64,000 bases of DNA from assembly GCF_007993755.1 (NCBI RefSeq), contig NZ_CP042467.1, positions 3,496,001-3,560,000 on the forward strand, given 5' to 3'. The notes beneath the pieces were generated by a model that searched no databases, was not told where the DNA came from, and saw nothing but the letters and a program-made list of their open reading frames with translations. The translations under genes and the position numbers were made by a program. The stretch is from Microvenator marinus (GTDB taxonomy: Bacteria; Myxococcota_A; Bradymonadia; Bradymonadales; Bradymonadaceae). Positions 8,687 through 16,108 of the stretch are shown piece by piece (positions within the stretch are counted from its first letter, which is position 1; every line of letters begins with the position of its first letter).

Positions 8687-9492
8687 TGTACTACTCTCTT
8701 TGTTTGCGAACCCAGCGACGCACGACCTTTACCCGGCCAATACCTCGTCGCTAGACGATCGCTCAAATACTCCCGCGCCATCTCAACCGACGCCAAAACG
8801 TCCGGGTTCGATACCAAAGAAGCCGCGATCGCGGAAGAGAGCGCACAGCCGGTACCCCGCACATCGTCCGGAATTCGCGGAAACGCCTTAAGGTCCAAAA
8901 CCTCGGTTTGCCCACGAAGCATCAGGAAATCAGCCACCTCAGAGTCCGTACTCGGAAGGTGGCCCGCTTTCAAAACTATATCCGCGTCAAATGCCGCTAC
9001 CGCCCCTATCAACGCCGCCTCAATATCCTCACGCTCCATCGTCTCGCGACCCGTCAAAACCAGGAACTCGGGCACATTCGGCGTAATCAACGTGGCAACG
9101 TCCAGGATCGGCTCCCAACCATTCGGCTCCCCGCCGGATAACCACATGGCCTTGTCACCGTCTCCAGACGCCATGACTGGGTCGAGCACGATCGGCACAC
9201 TCAGCGCCTTGAGCCGCGAAGCGACACCCGCGGCAATCTCGGCATTTCCAAGCATCCCGATCTTGACCGCATCTATCTTGAGATCGTCCAAGACCGCGTC
9301 AAGCTGGCCGAGGACTTCATCAACTTCTAGCGTCTTGAACCCTTGAACTCCCTGAGAGTTTTGCCAGACCACCGATGTGATCACGGACGCACCCAGGCAC
9401 CCGAAATCGCGGAAAACCCCAAGGTCTGCGGTGATGCCGGCCGCTCCGGTTGGATCGGTGCCAGCAATGGTCAAAACACGCTTAAGGCTCAT
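8683..9492 (-). CDS. thiD: Hydroxymethylpyrimidine/phosphomethylpyrimidine kinase
   Basis: 269 aa, typical length. Family landmarks: LTIAGTDPTGAAGITADLGVFRDFG at the N-terminus (HMP and ATP site), VKIGMLGNAEI, VLDPVMASGDG, and the anion-hole segment DDVRGTGCALSSAIAA near the C-terminus. It phosphorylates HMP and HMP-P to HMP-PP for thiamine synthesis or salvage. Its position inside an operon with an AstD-like dehydrogenase and an MDR oxidoreductase, without other thi genes, is unusual. A TenA homologue that could supply HMP lies 12 kb away (21388-22020). The start overlaps the stop of the small membrane protein gene. Confidence 0.95.
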   Translation of the reverse strand: MSLKRVLTIAGTDPTGAAGITADLGVFRDFGCLGASVITSVVWQNSQGVQGFKTLEVDEVLGQLDAVLDDLKIDAVKIGMLGNAEIAAGVASRLKALSVPIVLDPVMASGDGDKAMWLSGGEPNGWEPILDVATLITPNVPEFLVLTGRETMEREDIEAALIGAVAAFDADIVLKAGHLPSTDSEVADFLMLRGQTEVLDLKAFPRIPDDVRGTGCALSSAIAASLVSNPDVLASVEMAREYLSDRLATRYWPGKGRASLGSQTKRVVQ

Positions 9493-9671
9493 TTCTGAAT
9501 TTGAGCCTGCTCAGCACGCTTTTCTGCTTGTGCCTTCTCGGCGCTGTCGATCTTGTAGGCGAGCAGGGCGCTGCCGATGATGCCGAAGACCATGGTGAGG
9601 ACGGTGTAAAAAATCACCTTGCGTTTGTATTCGGGCGCTGAAGTGTCAGTCTTCTTCCAAGATGTATCCAC
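9489..9671 (-). CDS. Small single-pass membrane protein
   Basis: 60 aa from a GTG codon at 9671, chosen because AGGA lies just upstream and the hairpin element at 9712-9745 would otherwise be translated. The protein is a short charged head (VDTSWKKTDTSAPEYKRK), one membrane helix (VIFYTVLTMVFGIIGSALLAYKI) and a charged Ala/Glu/Gln/Lys-rich tail that is probably a short coiled coil. Its TGA overlaps the thiD ATG (ATGA), making it the first gene of the thiD operon. The function is unknown; the coupling is the main reason to accept it as a real gene. Confidence 0.65.
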   Translation of the reverse strand: MDTSWKKTDTSAPEYKRKVIFYTVLTMVFGIIGSALLAYKIDSAEKAQAEKRAEQAQIQK

Positions 9672-9711
9672 GGTCGTTCCTGTAAATCGTGTGTTGGGCA
9701 AGGTATACCAC

Positions 9712-9745
9712 GTAGAGGAGGGCTTTGTCCTCCTCAGATGGGCGT
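9712..9745 (+). repeat. GCTCTGT-loop hairpin, copy A
   Basis: GTA followed by stem GAGGAGG (9715-9721), loop GCTTTGT, stem CCTCCTC (9729-9735), then AGATGGGCG. It lies 41 bases upstream of the small membrane protein start, that is, in the 5' leader region of the thiD operon (read on the opposite strand). Confidence 0.75.
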
Positions 9746-9811
9746 AGGCAAAGGCTATAAACACCCACATGCGGAACAACGCACAAAGAAACTCAAAATT
9801 CCCCAACAAAG

Positions 9812-9844
9812 ATAAACATTGTTTACAAAGTAAACTTTGTTTAC
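9812..9844. promoter_or_regulatory. Operator-like array of alternating GTTTAC/GTAAAC half-sites
   Basis: Half-sites ATAAAC (9812-9817), GTTTAC (9821-9826), GTAAAC (9830-9835) and GTTTAC (9839-9844) alternate in orientation with exactly 3 bases between them (9-base period), so overlapping palindromes form. This is a typical layout for a TetR-like or other dimeric repressor binding cooperatively. It lies in the divergent region between the thiD operon and the fatty-acid-hydroxylase gene and overlaps the predicted promoter of the latter. Confidence 0.55.
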
Positions 9845-9850
9845 TATTGT
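9822..9850 (+). promoter_or_regulatory. Predicted sigma70-type promoter of the hydroxylase gene
   Basis: -35 TTTACA (9822-9827), 17-base spacer, -10 TATTGT (9845-9850), about 90 bases before the ATG at 9945. The -35 box and spacer coincide with the alternating half-site array, so a bound repressor would block RNA polymerase. Confidence 0.4.
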
Positions 9851-9944
9851 ACATGGAGTTGGGTAGTAATCATAGAGGCGCATACGCGGACGGAGCCAGG
9901 GTAGACAGAACTCAGATTACGAAACCTCAAGCAGAAAGGTGACC

Positions 9945-10505
9945 ATGTCTATATTCGGATTACTATTAGGATTTCTAGCAGGCGCCACGGCTTGGACCTT
10001 GACCGAATACGGCCTGCACCGAGGCTATGGTCACAAAGGGGGATCTAAGAACCCCTTCACCGTAGAACATCTGGCCCACCACACCGACATCATGTACTTC
10101 GCGCCTGGTTGGAAGAAGTTTGGCGCTGCATTCCTCGTGCTGGGCATCACAGGCCCGCTTCTCTACCTCGCTACGGGAATCTACGGCATTGCCGCCTCCT
10201 TGGGATTTGCGCTCACCTATCTTACCTACGAATTCATCCACAAAAGGCTACATACGCACGGGCCAAAAACTCGCTACGGACGTTGGGCCAGAAGGCATCA
10301 CCTCTACCACCACTACAAACGCCCGAACCTCAACCACGGCGTGACCACGCCCATCTGGGATGCCGTGTTTGGAACTCTCGAAGTCCCGCCAAAGATCGTC
10401 GTTCCGAGGAAAAAAGCGCTGCCTTGGATGTTGAATGAGGAAGGGGAAATGCGGGCGGAGTACGCCGAAGACTTTGAACTACATAGTCCACGCGTCGCAA
10501 ACTAA
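9945..10505 (+). CDS. Fatty acid hydroxylase / sterol desaturase superfamily membrane enzyme
   Basis: 186 aa from ATG 9945 (AGAAAGG five bases upstream; the GTG two codons earlier lies inside that RBS). Two hydrophobic hairpins (SIFGLLLGFLAGATAWTLTEYGL and the FGAAFLVLGITGPLLYLATGIYGIAASLGFALTYLTYEFI region) carry the His clusters of diiron membrane hydroxylases: TEYGLHRGYGH, EHLAHHTD, EFIHKRLHTHG and RRHHLYHHYKRPNLNHG. This class inserts oxygen into acyl chains, sterols or carotenoids; the short length fits fatty-acid or carotenoid hydroxylases. The operator-like array upstream suggests lipid-responsive control. The substrate is unknown. Confidence 0.85.
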   Translation: MSIFGLLLGFLAGATAWTLTEYGLHRGYGHKGGSKNPFTVEHLAHHTDIMYFAPGWKKFGAAFLVLGITGPLLYLATGIYGIAASLGFALTYLTYEFIHKRLHTHGPKTRYGRWARRHHLYHHYKRPNLNHGVTTPIWDAVFGTLEVPPKIVVPRKKALPWMLNEEGEMRAEYAEDFELHSPRVAN

Positions 10506-10517
10506 CTCGCCGCAAAC

Positions 10518-10805
10518 TCAGGATACGATCTTGAGTCTTTCGCCGATCGTGGCGTGAATGGTGGCTGCGGCCGACTTCTCAGTACCTTCGGTGAGCCAGA
10601 CACCGTGGGGTTGAATACCCATAACCGGTGCCTTTTTGCATTGGCCAGTGCACTTCGTCTTCACGATCATGGTTTCTCGGTGCGCGCCAAGATCTTTGAG
10701 GGCTGACTTGACGCCGCATAGCACGTCCTTGGCCCCATTCTTTTTGCAGTCTTTGCCCTGGCAAACCAAGACAACATTTTGAATTTTCCGAAGGTCTCTG
10801 GCCAT
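10518..10805 (-). CDS. (2Fe-2S) thioredoxin-like ferredoxin
   Basis: 95 aa from ATG 10805, chosen because GGAGGAG lies 4 bases upstream. Cys residues CQGKDCKKNG (C-x4-C) and KCTGQCKKAP (C-x3-C) form the four-Cys pattern of thioredoxin-fold 2Fe-2S ferredoxins (NuoE-like/Shethna type), followed by GIQPHGVWLTEG. It is an electron carrier or iron-sulfur sensor in the cytoplasm. A 19-base palindrome resembling a Fur box lies 41 bases upstream, so iron control is likely. Genes on both sides do not reveal a partner enzyme. Confidence 0.88.
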   Translation of the reverse strand: MARDLRKIQNVVLVCQGKDCKKNGAKDVLCGVKSALKDLGAHRETMIVKTKCTGQCKKAPVMGIQPHGVWLTEGTEKSAAATIHATIGERLKIVS

Positions 10806-10845
10806 GCACTCCTCCATAACCAAGTTCGAAAAGGACACTAATGAA

Positions 10846-10864
10846 ATTGAAAATGATTTTCAAT
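10846..10864. promoter_or_regulatory. Fur-box-like palindrome
   Basis: ATTGAAAATGATTTTCAAT is a perfect 9-1-9 inverted repeat matching the Fur family pattern (AATGATAATCATT-like). It is placed 41-59 bases upstream of the ferredoxin start codon, where it would overlap the promoter. Confidence 0.65.
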
Positions 10865-10923
10865 AGCAAGAAGGAAAAAAAACGACCCTCGTTTTCCAGT
10901 TAACTTTGTTTGTTTTGCCACGC

Positions 10924-11598
10924 TTAACCTAGGAGAACGGAGCCCTCATCTACGGGGGCGTCCAAAACTAGCGATTCACCCGTTACCGGGTGCGGGAGCT
11001 CAAGCCGCCAGGCGTGCAGCATCATGCGCGCCACACGCGCGCCGTCCCAGCGCGACACACCACCGTAGAAGCTATCGCCCACAATCGGAAAGCCGAGCCC
11101 GGCGAGGTGCACGCGAATCTGGTGCATACGCCCAGTCTTCGGATACGCCTCAACAACGCTCAACCCGCCCTCAATCCGTCTCCGCTTAAACGTCGTCTCC
11201 GCAAAATCACCGCCGGCCCGAACGGTGACCATCCGGTTTCGCTTCCCGTCGCGTTTTGACGCCAGATGGTTCGTCACCGCGGCCTCTTCCGGAAACTCGC
11301 CTACCACCACCGCCAGATAGGTCTTTTGCGCAAGCCGCTCTCGGAATGCGTCCGTCAGCCCCTTGTTCGCGTCCTTATGCTTACCGAGCACGATCACACC
11401 GCTCGTCTCCACATCGAGCCGATGGTGCAGGGCCGCGCGGGCCTTCGGGTTCGTGAGCCTCAGGTATCGCTCAACGGCAGCAACTAGATGGTCACGCGCC
11501 GGATCACGGGTGCCCTGGCTCGGAAGTCCAGAAGGCTTGTCCACAGCGATAATCCACGTGTCTTCAAAAATGATATGCGGCGAGATGTCGATCAACAT
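10924..11598 (-). CDS. RluA-family RNA pseudouridine synthase
   Basis: 224 aa. The catalytic motif HHRLDVETSGVIVLGK contains the nucleophilic Asp (near residue 62), preceded by WIIAVDKPSGLPSQ and followed by KTYLAVVVGEF and AYPKTGRMHQIRVHLAGLGFPIVGDSFYGG, all standard RluA-family segments. It isomerises uridine to pseudouridine in rRNA or tRNA; there is no S4 domain, so it is of the short RluA/TruC type. It is the last gene of a four-gene operon, 4 bases after ygfZ. Confidence 0.93.
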   Translation of the reverse strand: MLIDISPHIIFEDTWIIAVDKPSGLPSQGTRDPARDHLVAAVERYLRLTNPKARAALHHRLDVETSGVIVLGKHKDANKGLTDAFRERLAQKTYLAVVVGEFPEEAAVTNHLASKRDGKRNRMVTVRAGGDFAETTFKRRRIEGGLSVVEAYPKTGRMHQIRVHLAGLGFPIVGDSFYGGVSRWDGARVARMMLHAWRLELPHPVTGESLVLDAPVDEGSVLLG

Positions 11599-11602
11599 CG
11601 GT

Positions 11603-12631
11603 TCAAGCGCTTAGGGGAGCCACAACGGCTCGAAGTTCACCGATTTCAACCTGCATTCCCGGCTCGTTGTGGTCGCGCTTGAGATAACCCATGGCCACCC
11701 ATGCGCCATCGCCGGTTTGCGCCACACTCCGGACTTCTCCCACGACCTTTCCGTCATGCAAAATCTCAGAATCGAGCGCCGGGGCTTGTTGCCCTTCGAT
11801 CACAAGGCGCCGCAAAAGCTTCGCGGGTACACCGCGCGTGTCTAGGCGTGCGATGACCTCTTGGCCCAGATAACACCCCTTATCGTAGGCGATTGCGTAG
11901 TTCATATCGGCTTCGAGTGGGATGATCTTCTCGTCCATCTCCACGCCAAACCTTGGAATCCCGGCCTCAATTCGGGCGCGCTCCATCGCCAGGTGGCCGG
12001 CACGAATCATGCCAGACGAACGCAACAACACCCGCTCGATGCGTTCCTTGGACTCACGCGGAACGTAGAGCTCAAACCCCGCACCGCCCGTGATTGGCGT
12101 TGCCTGCACCACCACACCATCAGCGCCAATGCGTCCACTGGTCCCATGAAATGGCGCGAGGTTCTCAAGCCGCACAGAAAATCGTCCCGCGGCCTCCAAT
12201 GCCTCGGCGGCACCCGGTCCAAAAACACCCAGGCGCGCTGTGCTCGAGCGGCGGTCATGGAATTTCGCATCTTCCGTAATCACGTGATTCTTAAAGTGCG
12301 AAACAGCTCCGGCAGCGGTCTGGCCCGGCTCGAGGTCCAGGATCAAAATGTCCAGAATGTGCAGGAGGCGCAGGTCCGTCACAAAACGCCCTTTGACGTT
12401 CACGGCGGTCGTCATCATGCCGGCCCCTTCGGCCGCGAGCGTGAACACATTCCCGGTCACGAGGCCCTGAATCAGCTTGACCACGTCTTGGCCTGTAGCC
12501 ACCCAAGTCTCGCGCTCGTCGCGGTCCACCAAGACCACCCCGCTGCGAATACCCTGGTACTCAGCCTCGGGATCACCCCAATGCATCACGACTTCAGCCC
12601 CGCGCCAGACCTCGGTTTCCTTGGACGTCAC
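11603..12631 (-). CDS. ygfZ: YgfZ/GcvT-domain folate-binding protein
   Basis: 342 aa starting with GTG at 12631, which overlaps the upstream stop (GTGA). The signature YDKGCYLGQEVIARLDTRG (near residue 252) is the K-G-C-[YF]-x-G-Q-E motif of YgfZ proteins, which bind tetrahydrofolate and assist iron-sulfur cluster enzymes such as the tRNA thiotransferase MiaB. The N-terminal half (SGVVLVDRDERETWVATGQDVVKLIQGLVTGNV) is the GcvT-like aminomethyltransferase fold. A neighbouring rRNA/tRNA pseudouridine synthase gene fits an RNA-modification theme. Confidence 0.92.
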   Translation of the reverse strand: MTSKETEVWRGAEVVMHWGDPEAEYQGIRSGVVLVDRDERETWVATGQDVVKLIQGLVTGNVFTLAAEGAGMMTTAVNVKGRFVTDLRLLHILDILILDLEPGQTAAGAVSHFKNHVITEDAKFHDRRSSTARLGVFGPGAAEALEAAGRFSVRLENLAPFHGTSGRIGADGVVVQATPITGGAGFELYVPRESKERIERVLLRSSGMIRAGHLAMERARIEAGIPRFGVEMDEKIIPLEADMNYAIAYDKGCYLGQEVIARLDTRGVPAKLLRRLVIEGQQAPALDSEILHDGKVVGEVRSVAQTGDGAWVAMGYLKRDHNEPGMQVEIGELRAVVAPLSA

Positions 12632-14667
12632 GAGTACGCCTCCTCAACACAGCGCACGATCTCTAAGAGCTCCTCGAGCCCCTGATAAGCTGGCGCCTTG
12701 TTGACCATGAGTTGTTGAAGTCGGTCTATCCTCAATTCCATTTCTCGCCAGAGCTCGGGCGCGATCGCCATATCTTTGAGTTCGTCGAGCAGCTCGTAGA
12801 CGATATGTAATGCCTGCACGAGCTGCGTTTCCAATCCCTCAGATGGATCGGCCAGCCAAATCGATTCAGACGCGTGCAAAGTCTCTAGAACGCGTTCCCA
12901 TTCGTCGGCGCTTGGCCTGATTCCGCCAAAGAGCACGCGATGCAGATACTCATCCTGAACCAGCGAATCCACAAAGGTCTTTGCCGCCGCGTGTCTCAAC
13001 GCACTCAGGAGTTGGTGTTGGGGCAGGTACTCGGCCAAAATCGACCATGCGGCTGCATAATGAACACCCAAGGCCGCGATCTGATGGAGCGCATTCTCGC
13101 TCAGAATCATGCGGACATGACCCACCTGGGAGTCCACAAAGTCCTCGCCGGCTTTGCTAAGGCGCTCCCGCAAGTCTCCGACTTGGAGTCCAAATCGCCG
13201 GCTCAGGTCTTCCAGAGAAAGGTGGCTCGGCACCCCGTGAAACTCGAAGATATCCCCGGCCAGACTGTCGCGCAGCGCCTCTGTACAGGACTCGCGCGTC
13301 ATCCCAGGCCGCTCTTCAAAGGTCGGGTTCAGGAATCGCGGCGAGATATCGCCGATGAACGCGCGCCCACCGCTCGTGGTAAAGGCGAGTCGTGTCAACG
13401 ACGGGTCCACCGTGACCGCCCCACGGCTCGCGATAGTCTCAGGCAAAAGCGTCCAACCCTGGCCGGTCTCCACGTTGAAGAGATAGGAGTCCGACCAATC
13501 GGCCACCACAAACGGGCCCGAAATCCAGGTGTAAACGTTGGTCACCATGCGACGACGTGACGAGGAATCAGGCGGTTCAAAGACAGAGTTGCGCGTAGAA
13601 AACCCTGCTTCGGTCTCCACCACATGCGGACCAACGCGCCTTGGTGGGCGCGGGATTTCCTGCAGTTTTTCAGGCGTCCAAAGCCACCAAGACTGGTCGT
13701 CAATATTGCGCACCTCAAGGCCGTCCGGGCCCCAAGAACTCGCCCAATAATCGTCGAGTTCGCGCTCGTCGGTTCCGTCGAGTCGTAAGACCACGGCGCA
13801 CGGCCCAGAGCGTGTCTGGATATTGAACGCGAGCCAATCATTCGAAGGCCCGATCATCGGATGGCCCGAGGTGGTTCCCCGTGTCGAGTAAATCTCCCGC
13901 GCGTCGGAATCGAGACTCTCGACCACCGAAATACGTGTCTCTTCAAACTCGCGGCTCACGATCACAAGCGCGCCACAATAACCGCCCACCCAGAGGAGCT
14001 CGCTACCGCGATCCACCTCATAGACTGTGAAATTGCCGCTCTCGCCCGTAGCCTTGACCTCAAGCCCCGAAATGCCCACCAAATGGTCCTCAAACCATGT
14101 TGGCTGCCCCTGAGCTACGAGTTCGGTGGGATGGAACCACGTCACGAGCGGCACGTCATGTGCCAGCCATTGCGGGCGTCGGGCGATGCGCTCGAGCGCG
14201 CGTGCCGTCTGAGACATCGGCTCGAGCACCGCACGGGTGAATGCCTCCACAAAATTTCGACGAGCCTCCAAGGAACGCTCTTCGAGGCGCGCGCGCCCCG
14301 TGGATGGCGAAAGGTGGAGGTAGATGGACGGGTCCGCACCAAATCCCATTTTGGTAACTCGCCAATCCACACCCTGCTCGTCTTGGTGATCGACGATATA
14401 GACAAATTTGGCGTCGCCAGGCTCGGTCTTCAGGCGCCAGCGCTGGACGTCGATAGTCGGCTCGATCTTGAAGCCGCTCGTGAATTTCTCCACGAATCGA
14501 CGCACCGAATCGTCATCCTTGCCCACCAGAGATGCCCGCCTGTAATCATCGCGCGCATAGTCAACCACGAGGGCGACTTCGTCGTCGTCGAGTCCTAGCC
14601 AGTAGACATCGTGGCCCCCGACGACCTCGTGCCTTAACGAAAAATCAAGGCTGAGCGGTGAGTTCAT
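12628..14667 (-). CDS. Unknown 679-aa protein, beta-rich N-terminal part and helical C-terminal part
   Basis: 679 aa with no signal peptide. Residues ~1-430 are beta-rich with repeated W/D segments (LLWVGGYCGALVIVSREFEETRISVV, HPMIGPSNDWLAFNIQTRSGPCAVVLRLDG, WSDSYLFNVETGQGW, SLTRLAFTTSGGRAFIGDI) that suggest a WD40-like or TolB-like propeller. The last ~250 residues are helical (LSALRHAAAKTFVDSLVQDEYLHRVL..., ELWREMELRIDRLQQLMV). I do not recognise a family. It is coupled to its neighbours by 4-base overlaps: start with the propeller lipoprotein stop, stop with ygfZ. Confidence 0.75.
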   Translation of the reverse strand: MNSPLSLDFSLRHEVVGGHDVYWLGLDDDEVALVVDYARDDYRRASLVGKDDDSVRRFVEKFTSGFKIEPTIDVQRWRLKTEPGDAKFVYIVDHQDEQGVDWRVTKMGFGADPSIYLHLSPSTGRARLEERSLEARRNFVEAFTRAVLEPMSQTARALERIARRPQWLAHDVPLVTWFHPTELVAQGQPTWFEDHLVGISGLEVKATGESGNFTVYEVDRGSELLWVGGYCGALVIVSREFEETRISVVESLDSDAREIYSTRGTTSGHPMIGPSNDWLAFNIQTRSGPCAVVLRLDGTDERELDDYWASSWGPDGLEVRNIDDQSWWLWTPEKLQEIPRPPRRVGPHVVETEAGFSTRNSVFEPPDSSSRRRMVTNVYTWISGPFVVADWSDSYLFNVETGQGWTLLPETIASRGAVTVDPSLTRLAFTTSGGRAFIGDISPRFLNPTFEERPGMTRESCTEALRDSLAGDIFEFHGVPSHLSLEDLSRRFGLQVGDLRERLSKAGEDFVDSQVGHVRMILSENALHQIAALGVHYAAAWSILAEYLPQHQLLSALRHAAAKTFVDSLVQDEYLHRVLFGGIRPSADEWERVLETLHASESIWLADPSEGLETQLVQALHIVYELLDELKDMAIAPELWREMELRIDRLQQLMVNKAPAYQGLEELLEIVRCVEEAYS

Positions 14668-15965
14668 TTGGGATCGATTCGCCAGACGTCAGCGTTGGTC
14701 AGGTCGGCGAAGTAGAGCTTGCCGTCTGGACCAATCGTCAGAGGAGAGAGTTGACCGTCGGTCAGTTCGGTCTGAAGTTCGCGAAGAACCTCACCTTCGA
14801 GGCTAAGTGCCACGATTTTTCCGGAGGCGTTATCACTTACGAAGAGCACGCCTTCGTGATGGACAAGGCCGCTCGGACGCTCAAGCGTTCCTGATGGCAG
14901 GATATCCGTGATGCTCGCACCGTCTAGAACTTGGTTGATAGCCAGCGGCTCGTAGGCAGGAGTAATGGAACCCATGACCGTGGCAGAATCTGGATTGAGC
15001 TTAGCGATACGGCTGTTTCCAGTGTCCGCGATATAAAGCTCACCGTCCACGAAGTCCATATGGCTTGGTACGCCTTCTACACGTGCGAATTCACCCACAG
15101 CGAATCGCTGGATCTCGCCGTCTGAGTGGTCGTGATAGCCCGGTCCATGGTCGCCTTTGAAGTCGTAGCGCTCGACAGCGCCGACAAATCCGTTAAACGT
15201 CCAATATACATTGGCCGTCTCGTGCGCGATTCCCATGCAGAACGGGGTCGAATGCAACATATCCAGGTGCGAGCCGTTCAACGGCGCACCTTCGGAATCC
15301 ACGCCCGGATCTTGCGCGTAGATGCTCAGATCCGACGACCACAATGTGGGTCCAATGAAGTTCGCCGGGTCATCGAGGTAGTTACCCGTGCGCTCTTCGT
15401 GACATGTGGCGAAGGTGGCGCCTGCGCCAAACGCCATGCTCGATGGGCGGCGCATGAAGTGCCACGAATTGCCGTCAACGAGGACCTGGGCGGTTTGGTT
15501 GGCTTCGCCCGGATTGAAGATAATCGTCGTGACACCCTCGAGTGAACCACAGCCCTCGGCCGTAGCGCTGAGGCTTGTGCACGGAGCGTCGCTCTTAGGC
15601 TGGCGCTGGGTAATCCAAAGCTCTTCGGGTTTGATCGGATTGAACGCGAGCGCGGTCGCCTCAAGGGTCACGTTCGCAGTGCTCGTGTGAATCTTCACAA
15701 AGTCCACGCTCGCCGCGTCGCCATCGCCGATGATGTCCGCCACTTCGTTCATGGGCATCGTATTGTTGGGCTCAACGTTATTAGGCTCCGTGTTGTTCGG
15801 ATCCACGTTGTTTGGGTCGGTGTTATTGGGGTCCGTATTATTGGGATCCGTGTTGTTTTCTCCGTTGTTATCGGGGATCACGATCGGATCTTTCTGTTCG
15901 GCATCGTCGCCGCACGCCACAGAAATCAACGATAATCCCAACACTGCTACTAACCACTTCGACAT
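14664..15965 (-). CDS. Lipoprotein with NHL/SMP-30-like beta-propeller
   Basis: 433 aa. Signal peptide and lipobox (MSKWLVAVLGLSLISVAC), then a linker of repeated NNTDP/NNVDP/NNTEP pentapeptides (residues ~35-70). The remainder has propeller-like blades: VPSHMDFVDGELYIADTGNSRIAKLNPDSATVMGS, LERPSGLVHHEGVLFVSDNASGKIVALSLEGEVLRELQ and LSPLTIGPDGKLYFADLTNADVWRIDPK. A TCHEERTGNYLD segment and other Cys could form disulfides or a haem site, though no clear CxxCH is present. It is a surface protein of unknown ligand and the first gene of the operon with the 679-aa protein, ygfZ and rluA. A hairpin repeat lies ~70 bases upstream. Confidence 0.82.
   Translation of the reverse strand: MSKWLVAVLGLSLISVACGDDAEQKDPIVIPDNNGENNTDPNNTDPNNTDPNNVDPNNTEPNNVEPNNTMPMNEVADIIGDGDAASVDFVKIHTSTANVTLEATALAFNPIKPEELWITQRQPKSDAPCTSLSATAEGCGSLEGVTTIIFNPGEANQTAQVLVDGNSWHFMRRPSSMAFGAGATFATCHEERTGNYLDDPANFIGPTLWSSDLSIYAQDPGVDSEGAPLNGSHLDMLHSTPFCMGIAHETANVYWTFNGFVGAVERYDFKGDHGPGYHDHSDGEIQRFAVGEFARVEGVPSHMDFVDGELYIADTGNSRIAKLNPDSATVMGSITPAYEPLAINQVLDGASITDILPSGTLERPSGLVHHEGVLFVSDNASGKIVALSLEGEVLRELQTELTDGQLSPLTIGPDGKLYFADLTNADVWRIDPK
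15759..15858 (-). repeat. 15-base tandem repeats coding for NNxxP linker
   Basis: About seven imperfect 15-base units coding NNTDP/NNVDP/NNTEP pentapeptides in the lipoprotein linker. Near-identical units point to expansion by replication slippage. Confidence 0.8.
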
Positions 15966-16035
15966 GTACGCTCCTTCAAATTACGCCCACTAACGGGGCG
16001 GAGCATGACAGAATCATGCTTTTAAGTCCAGTCAT

Positions 16036-16060
16036 CGCGGGCTCTACCCGCGTTAGTTGG
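16036..16060. repeat. GCTCTGT-loop hairpin, copy G
   Basis: Stem CGCGG/CCGCG around the loop GCTCTAC, followed by TTAGTTGGACG. It is placed between the histidine kinase gene end (16109) and the propeller lipoprotein start (15965), 71 bases upstream of the latter. It resembles copy F in stem and right flank. Confidence 0.7.
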
Positions 16061-16108
16061 ACGTGGAAGAAACGAAACCCAATCAAAATTCCTTGAAAAT
16101 TGAGTTGA

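Noticed and set aside
10846-10864. Fur-like palindrome read as a terminator
   Set aside because: No T-run follows in either direction and it lies upstream of, not after, a gene.
12940-13560. 206-aa + strand ORF opposite the 679-aa protein gene
   Set aside because: Antisense shadow; Arg/Gln-rich composition and no RBS.
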